From positions 27,776,001-27,840,000 of the forward strand of contig NC_083379.1 in NCBI RefSeq assembly GCF_031755915.1: DNA of 64,000 bases. Direction: 5' to 3'. Source of the stretch: Ziziphus jujuba. Its lineage: Eukaryota; Streptophyta; Magnoliopsida; Rosales; Rhamnaceae. Made by a program: the position numbers and the translations under genes. Positions 1 through 10,665 of the stretch are shown here, one piece after another; position 1 is the first letter of the stretch, and each line of letters opens with the position of its first letter. The notes under the pieces are model-generated. The model had not been told where the DNA came from. It made no database searches and saw only the letters and a list, made by a program, of their open reading frames with translations.

Positions 1-208
1 CGGCTTCCACCACTTGGATGCTTAGAATAGGCTTTGTATCTTCAAGTATGGACAAGCTCTGTTGAGATTGATTACCCCCTGTATAAATACTCCCAGGTTG
101 TCCTTAAATCTCATAATTTGAGCTCTTGTGATTGGCCTAGTCTTCATCCGTGTCGAGTCAGCACCCCAGCAGGTTATCGGTTGAGTGGGCTCGGGCGGAA
201 TCACATCA
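1..208 (-). repeat. Ty3/gypsy LTR, 5' portion, reverse orientation
   Basis: This is the first ~208 bp of the gypsy LTR read on the minus strand. Its 5' terminus, TGATGTGATTCCGCCC, ends exactly at 208, and the rest lies outside the window. It carries the LTR-encoded tail ORF (22-204). It directly abuts the 3' end of a plus-strand LTR of the same family. The simplest reading is a reverse copy inserted into a forward LTR; a target duplication cannot be checked because the other end is missing. Confidence 0.8.
22..204 (-). pseudogene. LTR-encoded pol C-terminal tail (gypsy), partial
   Basis: A 60-codon frame contains the family motif RPITRAQIMRFKDNL, matching the tail found in the other gypsy LTRs of this window (see 50860-51135). 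It breaks after the FIQGVIN motif, so only the first half of the tail remains open. The frame starts just inside the LTR, which fits a frame entering from upstream pol. Confidence 0.6.
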
Positions 209-296
209 CTTAGGGGTTCAGGTCAATCCATTAAAATCTGAACTTAATTGAGATCCAGGCTAATATAATATGGGTTTACGACCTAGGTTCGTACCA
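209..296 (+). repeat. Ty3/gypsy LTR, 3' terminal 88 bp
   Basis: This matches the last ~88 bp of the gypsy LTRs that end at 2466 and 9347. It includes the conserved string GGCTAATATAATA and the terminal CCTAGGTTCGTACCA (usually ...CGTATCA). A primer binding site follows directly, so this was the right edge of a 5' LTR. The rest of the LTR is cut off by the reverse LTR at 208. Confidence 0.8.
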
Positions 297-1339
297 TTTG
301 GTATCAGAACCAAGATTTAGTTAAGGTTTGATCTATCATTGTTTGTTTTATTTTGTTTTATATTAATCTGCAATTTTAGCATTAGGTTAAGGTTGCATCC
401 ATCTTATATACATTCAGCATCTTTAAAAAAAAAAATCATTCGTAGTCGAAATTAGGTTCTTTGTTTTACTGTATTTTTGTTTCCTAGTTTGTGGGTTGCC
501 TCTCATCATTGTTCTTGGTAATTTAGTGTATTGTTGCTTTTTATTTTCTGTTTTGATCTTAAATATTTGCATTCATATATTCAAATAAAAAAAATAAAAA
601 AAAGAAGAAGAGTGTTTGTGGCAACATATATAACTTTACAAAAATTGCAAATTTGTATTTTTGTTGTTGGTGGTCATCGGCTTGGTATTTTTTGGTGTTG
701 ATCTTTGCTACTGGAGTTGTTTTACATTATGTGGAAAAAAAAAATGCAGTTTGTTGAATTTGAAGTTTGATTTGTCTGCTGGAAATTGTTAGAGCTGCTG
801 AATTGTTGCATATTTAATCATTATTTGGAGTTGCTGGACCTTTATTTGCCGCTGGAAATTTGTATTTGTGAGTGCTAAAATTATTTGGATCAAAATTAGT
901 AAAAGGATTTAATACAAAACTTTAATTACAAAGAACAACAACCAATAACTATCCTATATTTTGGTTCGATTTAATTCTTGTTCGTCTTTGAATTTCTTTT
1001 TCTAAATTTTGATTCATAGATTCTTAATCTCTTGCCATCTGGTCCAGTTCTTACTTATTCCAAAATTTGCTGTGCTAAATTGCCTTATTTTTGTTTAGAA
1101 AAGCCAAGAATTAGGTGTTTAAAAATTCACTTGGTATTGTTTGCTTTTCGCGACAGTTTTGTTGATAAGTTTAATTAAAACATACTTGGGATCTAATTTA
1201 TGTTTTATGGGTGTTTTAATTAGAACTTTGAGTTAAATCCTTAAGTAGAAAAGGGCAAGAGTGTATGAGCTTAATAGACGGTAAAAGCCAAAACTAGTGT
1301 GCAAACACAAGTGTCGAGTCCTTATTTGAGTGAAACACA
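297..1339 (+). other. gypsy 5' untranslated leader (first copy)
   Basis: Non-coding leader between primer site and gag. It aligns by eye with the second leader (2467-3542) and with the leader of element L (45006-47252). Shared strings include ATTAATCTGCAATTTTAGC and GCAAACACAAGTGTCGAG. It holds A-rich tracts and no ORF of note. Instead of reaching gag, it runs into the start of another LTR at 1340, about 30-40 bp short of where the second leader reaches gag. Confidence 0.75.
299..310 (+). promoter_or_regulatory. primer binding site (initiator tRNA-Met type)
   Basis: TGGTATCAGAAC lies 2 bp after the LTR end at 296. It differs by one base from the plant iMet primer site TGGTATCAGAGC. It would have primed minus-strand DNA synthesis. 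Confidence 0.75.
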
Positions 1340-1400
1340 TGAAGTGAATCCGCCCGTGCCCGCATAACCGACAACCCACTAGGGTGTTGACCCAACACGG

Positions 1401-1631
1401 ATGAAGATCGGGCCAACAACTAGGGCTCAGGCTAAGAGTTTTAGGGATAACCTTCCTGCCTTTATCCAGGGAGTAATTCATTCCCAAGAGGGCTTGTCCC
1501 TATCCGAATATCCAAGACCTGTTTTGGGCATACAAGTGGTGGAAGCCGATATGGACCCGGGTAGCAGTTTTGGTGCATTTATGGATTCCAGGCAGCAAGA
1601 AATGGGGTCAAATCTTCTTGGATTCACTTGA
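1401..1631 (+). CDS. LTR-encoded pol C-terminal tail (gypsy A, 5' LTR)
   Basis: A 76-codon open frame starting MKIGPTTRAQAKSF and containing LPAFIQGVIHSQEGLSLSE, followed by a conserved acidic stretch (VVEADMDPGSS). It aligns residue by residue with the tails in LTRs at 43954, 50860 and (reverse) 59467. In a 5' LTR it has no pol upstream, so it is probably not translated here. Its open state reflects copying from a coding 3' end. Function unknown; no recognised chromodomain. Confidence 0.6.
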   Translation: MKIGPTTRAQAKSFRDNLPAFIQGVIHSQEGLSLSEYPRPVLGIQVVEADMDPGSSFGAFMDSRQQEMGSNLLGFT

Positions 1632-2174
1632 TATCACTAATAAGTCATGGGAATTGGTCAAATCTGAAGCTAAGCTGGTCATTTAAGTGGTGTGCGCACG
1701 AGAGAGAAATTGCTTGGGTTTTACTGTATTTTCCACTGCTTTACTGTATTTTGCTGAGTTGGCTCCTTCTCTTTCCTCCAAGCAAGGGCAACATGTGGGA
1801 CTTCAAGATCAGCCTATTTGGTATCCTAAAAAGCATATGGAAGCTGATTTGGAGCCCAAATTGGTCAAAGATTGGTCAAAGTTAACTTAGTCAAAAAGAT
1901 AGTATTTTAGTTTCCTAATTTGGTTTCTACTTTTGTTTTAGGAAATTACCTTTACTTTTTTGTTTTTATTTATTTATATGCTGGACAAATAAGTTTAGAA
2001 AAGTTATTATTTTATTATTTTCATTGTAAATTAATTAATTCCTAATTCAAATAAAGAAATTAATTAATCAAAATTAGATTATGAAAGGGGGAGACTTTTG
2101 GCCGTATTAGGAATCTTCATTGCATGGCCAGTTTTAAATATTGTAATTAGGTTTTTTCTTTTTTTCTCTTAGCC

Positions 2175-2182
2175 TATAAAAG
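2175..2182 (+). promoter_or_regulatory. TATA box of gypsy LTR
   Basis: CTATAAAAGG lies ~835 bp into the LTR. The same string occurs at the equivalent place in the 3' LTR (9057-9064). It would mark the U3/R promoter region. In the LTRs of element L the site has decayed to a TATTTAAG-like string. Confidence 0.6.
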
Positions 2183-2466
2183 GGCCTGTTTTTGAGAAAC
2201 AACACACCATTAATAATATTCAGGATTTCTTTTTGTGAGATTGAATTTCTCTTTGTTCTTTTGAACATCTAAAACACCATTAGTGAGTGAGTGTTTTAGT
2301 TTGACTTATCAATAAGAAATCCATCACCTATTGTGGCGTCTTCATTATACCAAGGTTTCTAATCATAGGTTGCTTAAGGGTCAAGGTGACCATTAGAACT
2401 TGAACATAATTAGATCCGCGCTAATATAATACAGGTTTAGGTGCAGGTCGTCCTATGCTCGTATCA

Positions 2467-3542
2467 TGTGGTTTCTTTATTTTTGTATTAATCTGCAATT
2501 TTAGCATTAGGTTAAGGTTGCTTCTATCATCATACACGTTCTGCATATTTTAAAAAAAAAAAAAAAACTCATTCCTAGTTAAATTAGGATTTCCTAGTTT
2601 TACCGTATTTTTTAGTTCCTAGTTTGTTGGTTGTTTTCATCATTGTTCTTGTTAATTTTGGTTATTTTTTATTTTTCCTTGCTGTTATAGTCTTAAATAT
2701 TTGCATTCATATATTGAAAAAAAGAAAAAAAGGAAAAACCGAACAGATATATAAAATAAAATAAAAAAACTGCACAATTTTTATTTTGTTTGGGAGGTCA
2801 TGGGTTTGGTGATTGTTTGGTGTTGGAAAATTTTTGTGTTGACTCTTGCTAATGCAGTTGTCTTATGCTCCATGAGTAAAAAAAATATAAAAAAAGAAGG
2901 GAGAAAAAAAAAAGCCGAATAAAAAAAAAATCGGTTTGTTGAATTTGGTGTTGAAATTTGTTGATTATTCATTCGAGATTTGGAGTTGCTGGAGAATTAA
3001 TTTGCTTCTGGATATTTAAATTTTGGGTGCTTAACTTATTGGATTAAAATTAGTTAAAGGAATTGATACAAAACTAGAATTACAAGAACAACAACCAACA
3101 CTACTCTTCAATTTTGTTCAAATTGACTCTTGTCTAAGTTTGAATTTCTTTCTCTAAAATTTCATTCTTGGATTATTAATTTCTTACCATCTAGTCCAGT
3201 TCTTATTAATTCCAAAAGTTTCTTGTTGATTTGCCTTATTTTGCCTAGAAAAACCGAAAACTAGGTTTTGTTAATTCATTCGGTATTGCGTTCTCTTCAC
3301 TATTGTTTTGTTGATAAGTTTGACTAAAACATACTTGTGATCTAATTACTGTTTTGTGGGTGTTATAATTAGAACTTTGAGATAATTCATTTAGTGAAAA
3401 AAGGCGAGAGTGTGTGAGCTTAAAAGACGATAAAAGTCGAAACTAGTATGAAAACACAAGTGTCGAGACCTTGATTAAGTGAAACACGTGAGGTAGTGAT
3501 TTTTGGTGAGAACTTATTTTATTTTTCATTATTTACGCTAAC
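2467..3542 (+). other. gypsy 5' untranslated leader (second copy)
   Basis: A second leader leading directly into gag. It parallels 297-1339 but lacks the primer site and ~50 bp at its start. No coding potential; A-rich tracts near 2550 and 2880-2930. Confidence 0.75.
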
Positions 3543-4915
3543 ATGGTAGATTCAAGGTTGAGGAGAGGGGATCCACCACTAACAATTAATGAAGAAGAAT
3601 CCGTAGGATTCCATGGTGATTCCCGAGCTACGGGGAATGGTAAGCAAATGGACATGAGGGCTATCTTGGAACAATTGCAGCAGATGAATGGTCAATTTGA
3701 CCATATAAATCAAAGGATGGACAGAATAGTAACATCTCATGGTGGACCAAATTTAAGGCAAAAGTTCCATGGAGGTCGAGGAGGCCATGGATGACCTAGA
3801 GAGGAGTTTGAAGAGGACAATTTTGGAGATGATTTCGAGGAAGGAATGGATGAAACACTTGCTGTCCAAGAGAGGCTAGGCCATGGGAGGCATATAAAAG
3901 AGGAGGTAGATGATGATCTTGGCAACATCAAGGTAAACATACCACATTTCATGGGGAAAAGTGATCTGGAGGCTTAGTTGGAATGGGAGGAGCATATGGA
4001 GATGATCTTCAATTGCCACAACTATTCGGAGGCTAAGAAGGTGAAATTGGCAGCAATGGAATTTGGTCATTATGCACTCCAATGATGGACCAATGAGCAA
4101 AGCACTCGAAAGAGAGTTGGTGATGACTTGATCACAACATCGCGACAAATGAAATGAGCAATAAGGAAGCGGTTCATACCATCACACTATCATAGGTTGC
4201 TGCATCAAAGACTTCAATCTTTATCTCAAGGAACTAAGTCCGTGTAGGATTATTACAAGGAGATGCTTATGATGAGGTTAAGCATCAATGAAGATAGAGA
4301 AGCAACCATGGCAAGGTTTCTTGGTGGTTTGAATCGTGAAACAGCCAATCAACTAGAATTGCAACAATATGTGGAATTGGAGAAGATGTTGCATGTGGCT
4401 ATTAAATTAGAGCATCAATTCAATAGGAGGGGTGTAGGCTCATGGTTTGGAGGTGTTTCCAATAGTGGAAGATCAAATCTAAGTGGCTGGAGAAACAATC
4501 CTACATTGAAAACGTGCCAAAGCTGAGAGTTGGAGAAGAAAGTTCAAATTGGCTAAAAAAGGAATCCAAAGCCAAATCTGTCCAAGCACCAAAGAATGAG
4601 GTAAAATCTTATCCCAAACCTTCAAGATCAAGAGAAATTATTTGTTTTAAGTGCCAGGGATGAGCACACATTGCTAGCCAATGCCCGAATAGAAGAATCA
4701 TGGTGTTACAGGGTAATGGTGAGCTAGAATCAGAAAGTGAAGAAAATGAGTGTGAGACCGAACAAGCAGAGGAAGAACTTGAAGATGAAGCCGAGACACT
4801 CCATGCATCCAATACTGAATTAAACTTGGTTTCTAGGAGAGTACTTGCTGTATACAAGGATGAGGATCAAGTTCAAAGGGAAAATGTCTTCCATACCCGA
4901 TGTGAAATCTAAGGT
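3543..4915 (+). pseudogene. gypsy gag (capsid/nucleocapsid), broken
   Basis: Start ATG at 3543 (MVDSRLRRGDPPL), equivalent to the gag start of reverse copy M near 20283. Fragments run through an N-terminal glutamine-rich segment, a Gly/Arg-rich hinge (KFHGGRGGHG), a capsid-like region (LEWEEHMEMIFNCHNYSEA), and the segment ending ELEKMLHVAIKLEHQFNRR. A zinc knuckle follows at 4643-4684, reading CFKCQG-stop-AHIASQC. Several in-frame stops (at HG-stop-PREEF, EA-stop-LEWE and within the knuckle) and frameshifts make it a pseudogene. Gag would form the virus-like particle and bind the RNA template. Confidence 0.85.
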
Positions 4916-5550
4916 AAGATTTATAGTATGATTATTGATAGTGGAAGTTGTACAAATGTAAATATTAACATTGTGGTTGATAAATTAGGCTTAAAACTAT
5001 TAAACATCCCAAACCATATAGATTACAATGCCTAAATTATAGTGGTGACATGAATGTGAATAAACAAGCCAAGTTAAAATTTAACATAGATAAATATGTG
5101 GATGTTGTTTTGTGTGATGTTGTGCCTATACATGCCGGACATATTCTATTAGGTAGACCATGACAATTTGATAAAGATGATACTCATTATGGTCGAGAAA
5201 ATTGTATTGTTTTTAGATTTAAAGGTAAGAAGGTCAAGCTAAACCCATTGACTCCTAACGAAGTATATAGAGACCAATTACAAATACAACAAAGGAGGGA
5301 GGCCTATAAACTCAAGGAGAAGGCTAGTATGGCACTAACAGCTTCACAACCCATCCAAGAAGGTAAGTCCGAGCTTGCTATTCATAGTAAGTCTTCTAAG
5401 TCTCAAGTTGAGTGGAAAAATCAGGAGAAAGCCAAATGTGGGTTGAGAAAAATGGAGAAACATGAGAACCATTGTGAAAAACCCGAGAGAGAGGGAAGTT
5501 GTGGTGGCCGAGAGAGAGAAAGGAAAGGAAAGAAAAGGAAGGAAAAATAA
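4912..5550 (+). pseudogene. gypsy protease and linker, broken
   Basis: The aspartic protease motif MIIDSGSCTN lies at 4928-4957 (DSG at 4937-4945). A partial protease fold follows, with HAGHILLGRP-like sequence near 5130, and then a Lys/Glu-rich linker (to 5550) joining protease to RT. A stop at the end of the preceding ORF and frame changes interrupt it. The protease is bounded by the 9-bp direct repeat AAGGTAAGA (4911-4919 and 5222-5230); copy M has lost exactly this interval. Confidence 0.75.
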
Positions 5551-5559
5551 AAAAAGTTA

Positions 5560-6902
5560 TTTGAGTTTTGGGGATGTCAATAAAGCTATCTTATAAAGCT
5601 ATCTTGAGTAAGAAACCATTACTGGTCATGATTTATAAAAATAATTATTTTAATGATCAAGCTAACTTTGAAGAACTTGGATTGCCAAATCAATTCTTGC
5701 TCTTTTGCAAGTTTTTGGAGATGTCTTCCCAAATTAAATTCCTCATGGATTACCACTTATTAGAGGGATTGAACATCAAATTAACTTTGTTCTAGGGGCT
5801 TCCATACCAAATAGACCTACATTTAGGAGTAATCCCCAAGAAACAAAGGAGCTACAAAGGGAGGTAACTGAGTTACATGATAAAGGTTACGTTCGTGATA
5901 GTATAAGTCCATGTGTTGTTCTTGTTTTATTAGTGCCTAAAAAAGATGGTTCTTGGAGAATGTGTGTTGACTGTAAGGCTATAAATAATATCACCATTAA
6001 ATATAGACATCAAATTCCTAGATTAGATGATATGTTTGATGAATTACATGGTGCTTGCATGTTTACTAAAATTGATCTTAGGAGTGGATACCATCAAATT
6101 AGGAAGAAAGAAGGTGATAAATGGAAGACCGCATTTAAGACTAAATATGGCCTGTATGAATGGTTGGTCATGCCTTTTGGTTTAACTAATGCACCTAGTA
6201 CTTTCATGTGGCTTATGAATCATGTTATGCGTCCATTTATCGGCAAATTTGTGGTTGTGTACTTCGATAATATTTTAGTGTATAGCCGAAGCTTAGATGA
6301 GCATGTAGAACATCTTAGGCAAGTTTTAAATATTCTTAGGAAAGAAATATTGTTTGCTTACATGAAAAAGTGTGACTTTTGCAAAGATGAGCTTGTTTTT
6401 CTATGATTTGTAGTAAGTGCTACAGGAATCATAGTTCATCAATCTAAAGTTCAAGCAATCGAGGAGTGGCCGACACCAACCTCTATCACTCAAGTGATGA
6501 GCTTTCTTGGTTTAGCAAGTTTCTATTGAAGATTTGACAAGGACTTTAGCACCATCGCAGCATCTTGGAATGAAGTTGTAAAGAAAAATGTTGGCTTTAC
6601 ACGGGGGGAAGTACAAGAAAAATCTTTTTAATTTGTTAAAAGAAAAATTATGTAATGCACCTTTACTAGTTTTGCCAAAATTTTCTAAGACTTTTGAAAT
6701 TGAATGTGATGCTTTGGGTGCAGGTATGGGAGCTATATTAATGCAAGAAGGAAGGCCCATAGCCTACTTTAGTGAGAAATTAAATGGAGCTACACTAAAT
6801 TACCCGACATATGAAAAGGAGATGTATGCTTTGGTGAGGGCTTTGGACATGTGGCAGCACTATCTCATGCCAAAAGAAATTTATGGTTCATACGGATCAT
6901 GA
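5560..6902 (+). pseudogene. gypsy reverse transcriptase and RNase H N-part, broken
   Basis: RT motifs are present in order: [18 protein letters not shown] (5935-), [28 protein letters not shown], and the catalytic box reading [11 protein letters not shown] (FDN at 6263-6271), where gypsy elements have a double aspartate. Loss of the second Asp should abolish polymerase activity. RNase H begins in 6588-6902 ([31 protein letters not shown]). Stops lie near 6404 and 6526, with frame changes between the pieces. Confidence 0.85.
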
Positions 6903-8214
6903 ATCTTTGAAGCATATTAAGGGTGAAGGAAAGCTCAACCGCAGGCATGCTAAGTGGATTAAATTTATTGAGACCTTTCCTTATGTGATCCACTACAAGA
7001 AAGGTAAGGAAAATGTGGCTGCTGATGTATTTTCCCGAATGTATGTTCTTTTTTCTACCTTAGATGATAGATTGCTTGGTTTTGAACAACTAAAGGAACT
7101 CTATGAGCATGATAGTGACTTTGGAGAAATTTTTAGAACCTGTTTGAAGCATGGATTTAATAAATTTTACATATTTAAGGGGTATTTGTTTAGGGAAAAC
7201 AAACTTTGTGTAGCTGATTGTAGCATTCGAGAGTTACTAGTTTAGAAAGGTCATAGGGGTAGTTTAATGGGTTATTTTGGTGTTCTTAAAACTTTATCCT
7301 TGCTGCAAGAACATTTTTATTGATCTAACATGAAGAGGGATGTTGAGAGAATATGTGAAAGATGCTTGAAACGCCAAAAGGCCAAGGACAGGTAAGTATT
7401 CAATTTTTGTTGCTGTGGATAGATTTTCTGAGATGGCACATTTTATTGCATGTAATAAAACTGATGATGCATCTAATGTTGCTAATTTATTTTTCAAAGA
7501 AACTATGAGATTGCATGGAATGCCTAGGACTATTGTTTTGGATAGGGATGCTAAGTTCTTAAGTTATTTTTGGAAAACTTTGTGGGCTAAGTTAGGTACT
7601 AAGCTTTTATTTTCAACTATTTGTAATCCACAAACTGATGGACAAACCAAAGCAATGAACAGAACTTTGTCTGCATTGTTGAGATCATTAGTTAGTAGAA
7701 ATTTGAGAAATTAGGAGGAATGTTTGCCACATGCTGAATTTGCTTATAATAGGTCTTTACATGCAGTGACTAAATTTATTTGTTTTAAATTTTTTATGGG
7801 TTTAATTCTTTGACTCCATCAAATTTAACACCTTTATCTTTAAGTGAAAGTCCTAATCTAGATGGAAAAAAAAAAGCTGATTATGTAAAGTAGATTCATG
7901 AAAAGACTAAGGCAAATATTGAGGGGAGGATCAATCAATATGCAAGGAATGCTAATCAAGGCTGAAAACAAGTTGTCTTTGAACCTGGAGATTGGGTTTC
8001 GTTGCACCTAAGAAAGGAAAGGTTTCCCAAGAAAAGGAAGTCCAAACTTATGGTACGTGGAGATGGACCTTTTCAAGTTTTTAACCGGATAAATGACAAT
8101 GCTTATAAACTTGATTTGCCGGGTGAGCATAATGTTAGTGCTACATTTAATGTTGCTAATTTGTCTCCTTTTACTACAGGTGATGATCTTGATTCGAGGG
8201 TAAATCCCTTTTAA
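6883..8214 (+). pseudogene. gypsy RNase H C-part and integrase, broken
   Basis: RNase H end ([15 protein letters not shown]) is followed by an integrase zinc-binding region of H2C2 type ([25 protein letters not shown], with one Cys replaced). Next comes the core, with [13 protein letters not shown] (7415-), [14 protein letters not shown] and [16 protein letters not shown], and then the C-terminal [18 protein letters not shown] ending [12 protein letters not shown] at 8214. A deletion near 7390 removes the segment before the core, and stops occur at 7243 and 7713. After the stop the same frame continues across the PPT into the LTR. Confidence 0.85.
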
Positions 8215-8225
8215 GAGGAGGGGAA
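8215..8225 (+). promoter_or_regulatory. polypurine tract
   Basis: GAGGAGGGGAA abuts the LTR start at 8226. The equivalent GAGGAGGGGAA precedes the LTR of element L (50833-50843). It would prime plus-strand DNA synthesis. Unusually, it is also part of the pol reading frame (Glu-Glu-Gly-Asn). Confidence 0.75.
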
Positions 8226-9347
8226 TGATGTCAATCAGCCAATGCCCACACAACTATCAACCCGCTGGGGTGCTGAACTGATACGGATAAAGACCGGGCC
8301 AATCACTAGGGCTCAAGCTAAAAGGTTTAGGGATACCTTACTGCCTTTATCCAGGGGGTAATTCATTCTCAAGAGGGCTTGTCCATATCCGAAGATCCAA
8401 GACCTGTTTTGGGCATACAAGTGGTGGAAGCAAAAAATGAACCCGGATAGCAGTTTTGTGCATTTATAGATTCCGGACAGCGGGAAATGGGGTCAAATCT
8501 TCTTGGATTGACTTGATATCACTAAGAAGTCATGGGAACTAGCCAAAGCTGAAGCTAAGCTGGTCATTTAGGAGGTGTGCACATGACAGAGAAATTGGCT
8601 GGGTTTTGCTGTATTTGCCACTAGCTTTACTGTATTTTACTGAGTTGGCTCTTTCTCTTTCCTCCAAGCAAGGCCAACATGTGGGACTTCATGATCAGCC
8701 TATTTGTATCCTAAAAAGCATATGAAAGCTAATATGGACCCTAAATTGGTCAAAGATTGATCAAAGTCAACTTAATCAAAAAGATAGTATTTTAGTTTCC
8801 TAATTTGGTTTCTACTTTTTGTTTTAGGAAATTACCTTTACTTTTTGGTTTTTATTTATTATTTACTGGAAAAATAAGTTTAGGAAAGTTATTATTTTAT
8901 TATTTTAATTGTAAATTAATTAAATCCTAATTCAAAATAAAGGAATTAATTAATCAAAATTAGATTAGGAAAGGTGGAGACTTTCGGCCATATTAGAAAT
9001 CTTCATTGCATGGCCCATTTTACTTATCGTAATTAGGGTTTTTTTTTCTCTAAGCCTATAAAAGGGCCTATTTTTTAGCAATAACACACCATTAATAATA
9101 TTCAAAATTTATTTTGTGAGATTGAATCTCTCTTTGTTCTTTTGTACACCTAAAACACCATTAGTGAGTGAGTGTTTTAGTTTGACTTATCAATAGGAAA
9201 TCCATCACCTATTGTGGCGTCTTCATTATACCAAGGTTTTTAATCACAGGTTGGTTAGGGGTCAAGGTGACCATTAGAACTTGAACATAATTAGATCTAG
9301 GCTAATATAATATGAGTTTAGGCGTAGGTCGTCCTAGGTTCGTATCA
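8226..9347 (+). repeat. gypsy LTR (3' copy of element A)
   Basis: A 1122-bp LTR, TGATGTCAATCAGCC to GGTTCGTATCA. The tail coding segment begins in frame with upstream pol (QPMPTQLSTRWGAELIR, then KTGPITRAQAKRF) and is frameshifted soon after 8335. TATA box at 9057-9064. A primer site follows at 9350, so this LTR also behaves like a 5' LTR. Confidence 0.9.
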
Positions 9348-9349
9348 TT

Positions 9350-9411
9350 TGGTATCAGAGTTAAATCTTCTTGGATTCACTTGATATCACTAACAAGTCA
9401 TGGGAATTAGT
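9350..9411 (+). other. primer site plus internal LTR scrap
   Basis: TGGTATCAGAG (9350-9360) is an iMet-type primer site directly after an LTR. It is followed not by a leader but by ~50 bp identical in character to an internal LTR segment (compare 1611-1660: CTTCTTGGATTCACTTGAT). This is a recombination scar. Confidence 0.65.
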
Positions 9412-9539
9412 AATGTTGCGGTTGATAATTATTATTATTATCGATGTCTTTTATAAAAGAGATGTGCTTATTAATTTAAGGTGGTGTAGTAATATTATTG
9501 TTTGACAAAGAAAAAAGTAGAGATTGAAAGAGACGCCTC
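9412..9539. other. unassigned 128 bp
   Basis: A+T-rich, with a short ATT triplet run (9430-9440). No similarity to other parts of the window was noticed and no ORF is present. Confidence 0.4.
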
Positions 9540-10665
9540 TGATACGAGCCTAGGTCGACATGCACCTAACCCCGTATTATATTAGCCCGGATCTCAATTA
9601 AGTTAAAATTTTGATGGATTGACCTGAACTCCTAACCAACTTGTGATTAGAAACCTTGGTATAATAAAAATGCCACAATAGGTGATGGGTATCCTATTGA
9701 TAAGTCAAAACTAAAACACTCACTCTCTAATGGTGTTTTAGGTGTTCAAATAGAACAATGAGAAATTCAAACTCACAAAATAATTTCTAAATATTATTAA
9801 AGGTGTATTCTTCCTCAAAAATAAGCCCTTAACTAGGCTAAGAGAAAACAAAATAAAACCCTAATTATCTAGGTAAAACCAGCCACCAAAGAATAGGAAA
9901 CCTAGCTTGGCCGAAATTCATCCCTTTTTTGATCTAATTTGGATGAATTAATTCCTTTATTTTTTAATTAGGAATTAATTAATTTGGAATGAAAATAATA
10001 AAATAATTACTTTCCTAAGTTTATTTTTTACCAAATGAATAAATAGAAATTAAATAAAAGACTAATTTCCTAAAACAAAAAGTCAAAATCAAATTAGGAA
10101 ACTAGTTGACTAATTTGACTACTAAAGTATCTTTGACCAATCTCCAGCATGTTTGGGCTCCAAATCAGCTTCCATATGCCATTTAGGATGCCAAAAATGA
10201 TTAATAATGATTCCCATACGTTTCCCCTTGATTGGAACGAGTCAAATAAGAAGAAAAGTCAAAGTCAGCGACTACATAGCACATTTTCGGCCAAATTGAG
10301 ATGCTGTCCGTACAAGTCCTTTTTAGATGCTTTTGATTCTTCCTTGGTTGGATTCCATGTCCTCTTAATGATATTCATTGAGTTCATGAAGTGCTGGAAC
10401 CATTCCTTGCTTCTCGGAGTCCAAATTTGCACGAAAACAGATACCGGGGTCTGTATTTGGTTCGACCACTTGGATGCTTAAAACGGGTCTTGTATCTTCA
10501 GATATTGTCAAGCTCTTTTAAGAATTCATTAAATCCTATATAAAATCATCCAGCTTTTCCTTAAATCTGTTAGTATAAGCCTTAGTGATCGGTCTAGTTT
10601 TGATCCGTATGGGGTTAGCACCCCAACGAGTTGTCAGTTGTGCTGGCGCAGGTGGATTCTCATCA
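9540..10665 (-). repeat. gypsy LTR, reverse orientation (apparently solo)
   Basis: A 1126-bp LTR in reverse: TGATACGAGCCTAGG at the left, GATTCTCATCA at the right. There is no gypsy internal sequence on either side. The five bases outside each end (GCCTC and CTTGC) do not match, so it is not a clean solo LTR; one flank was rearranged. The tail frame is present but degenerate, with KTRPITKAYTNRFKEKL visible on the minus strand near 10530-10590. Confidence 0.85.

Larger units (their letters stand above)
1340..2466 (+). repeat. gypsy LTR (5' copy of element A)
   Basis: A 1127-bp LTR beginning TGAAGTGAATCCGCCCG and ending GCTCGTATCA. It matches the LTR at 8226-9347 throughout. It contains a TATA box at 2175 and the tail ORF at 1401-1631. 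The usual primer site after its end is missing: the sequence jumps from CGTATCA to later leader sequence, losing roughly 50 bp. Confidence 0.9.
1340..9347 (+). mobile_element. Ty3/gypsy retrotransposon A with both LTRs
   Basis: Two direct LTRs (1340-2466 and 8226-9347) flank a leader, a gag and a pol in gypsy order: gag, protease, RT, RNase H, integrase. All reading frames are broken. The 5' primer site is deleted, while a primer site sits just outside the 3' LTR at 9350. The flanks are therefore a leader on the left and LTR-PBS on the right, not a target duplication. That suggests the unit is part of a recombined tandem array, not a clean insertion. The 3' pol frame runs into the LTR, a feature known for the CRM clade; the clade assignment is inference. 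Confidence 0.8.
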
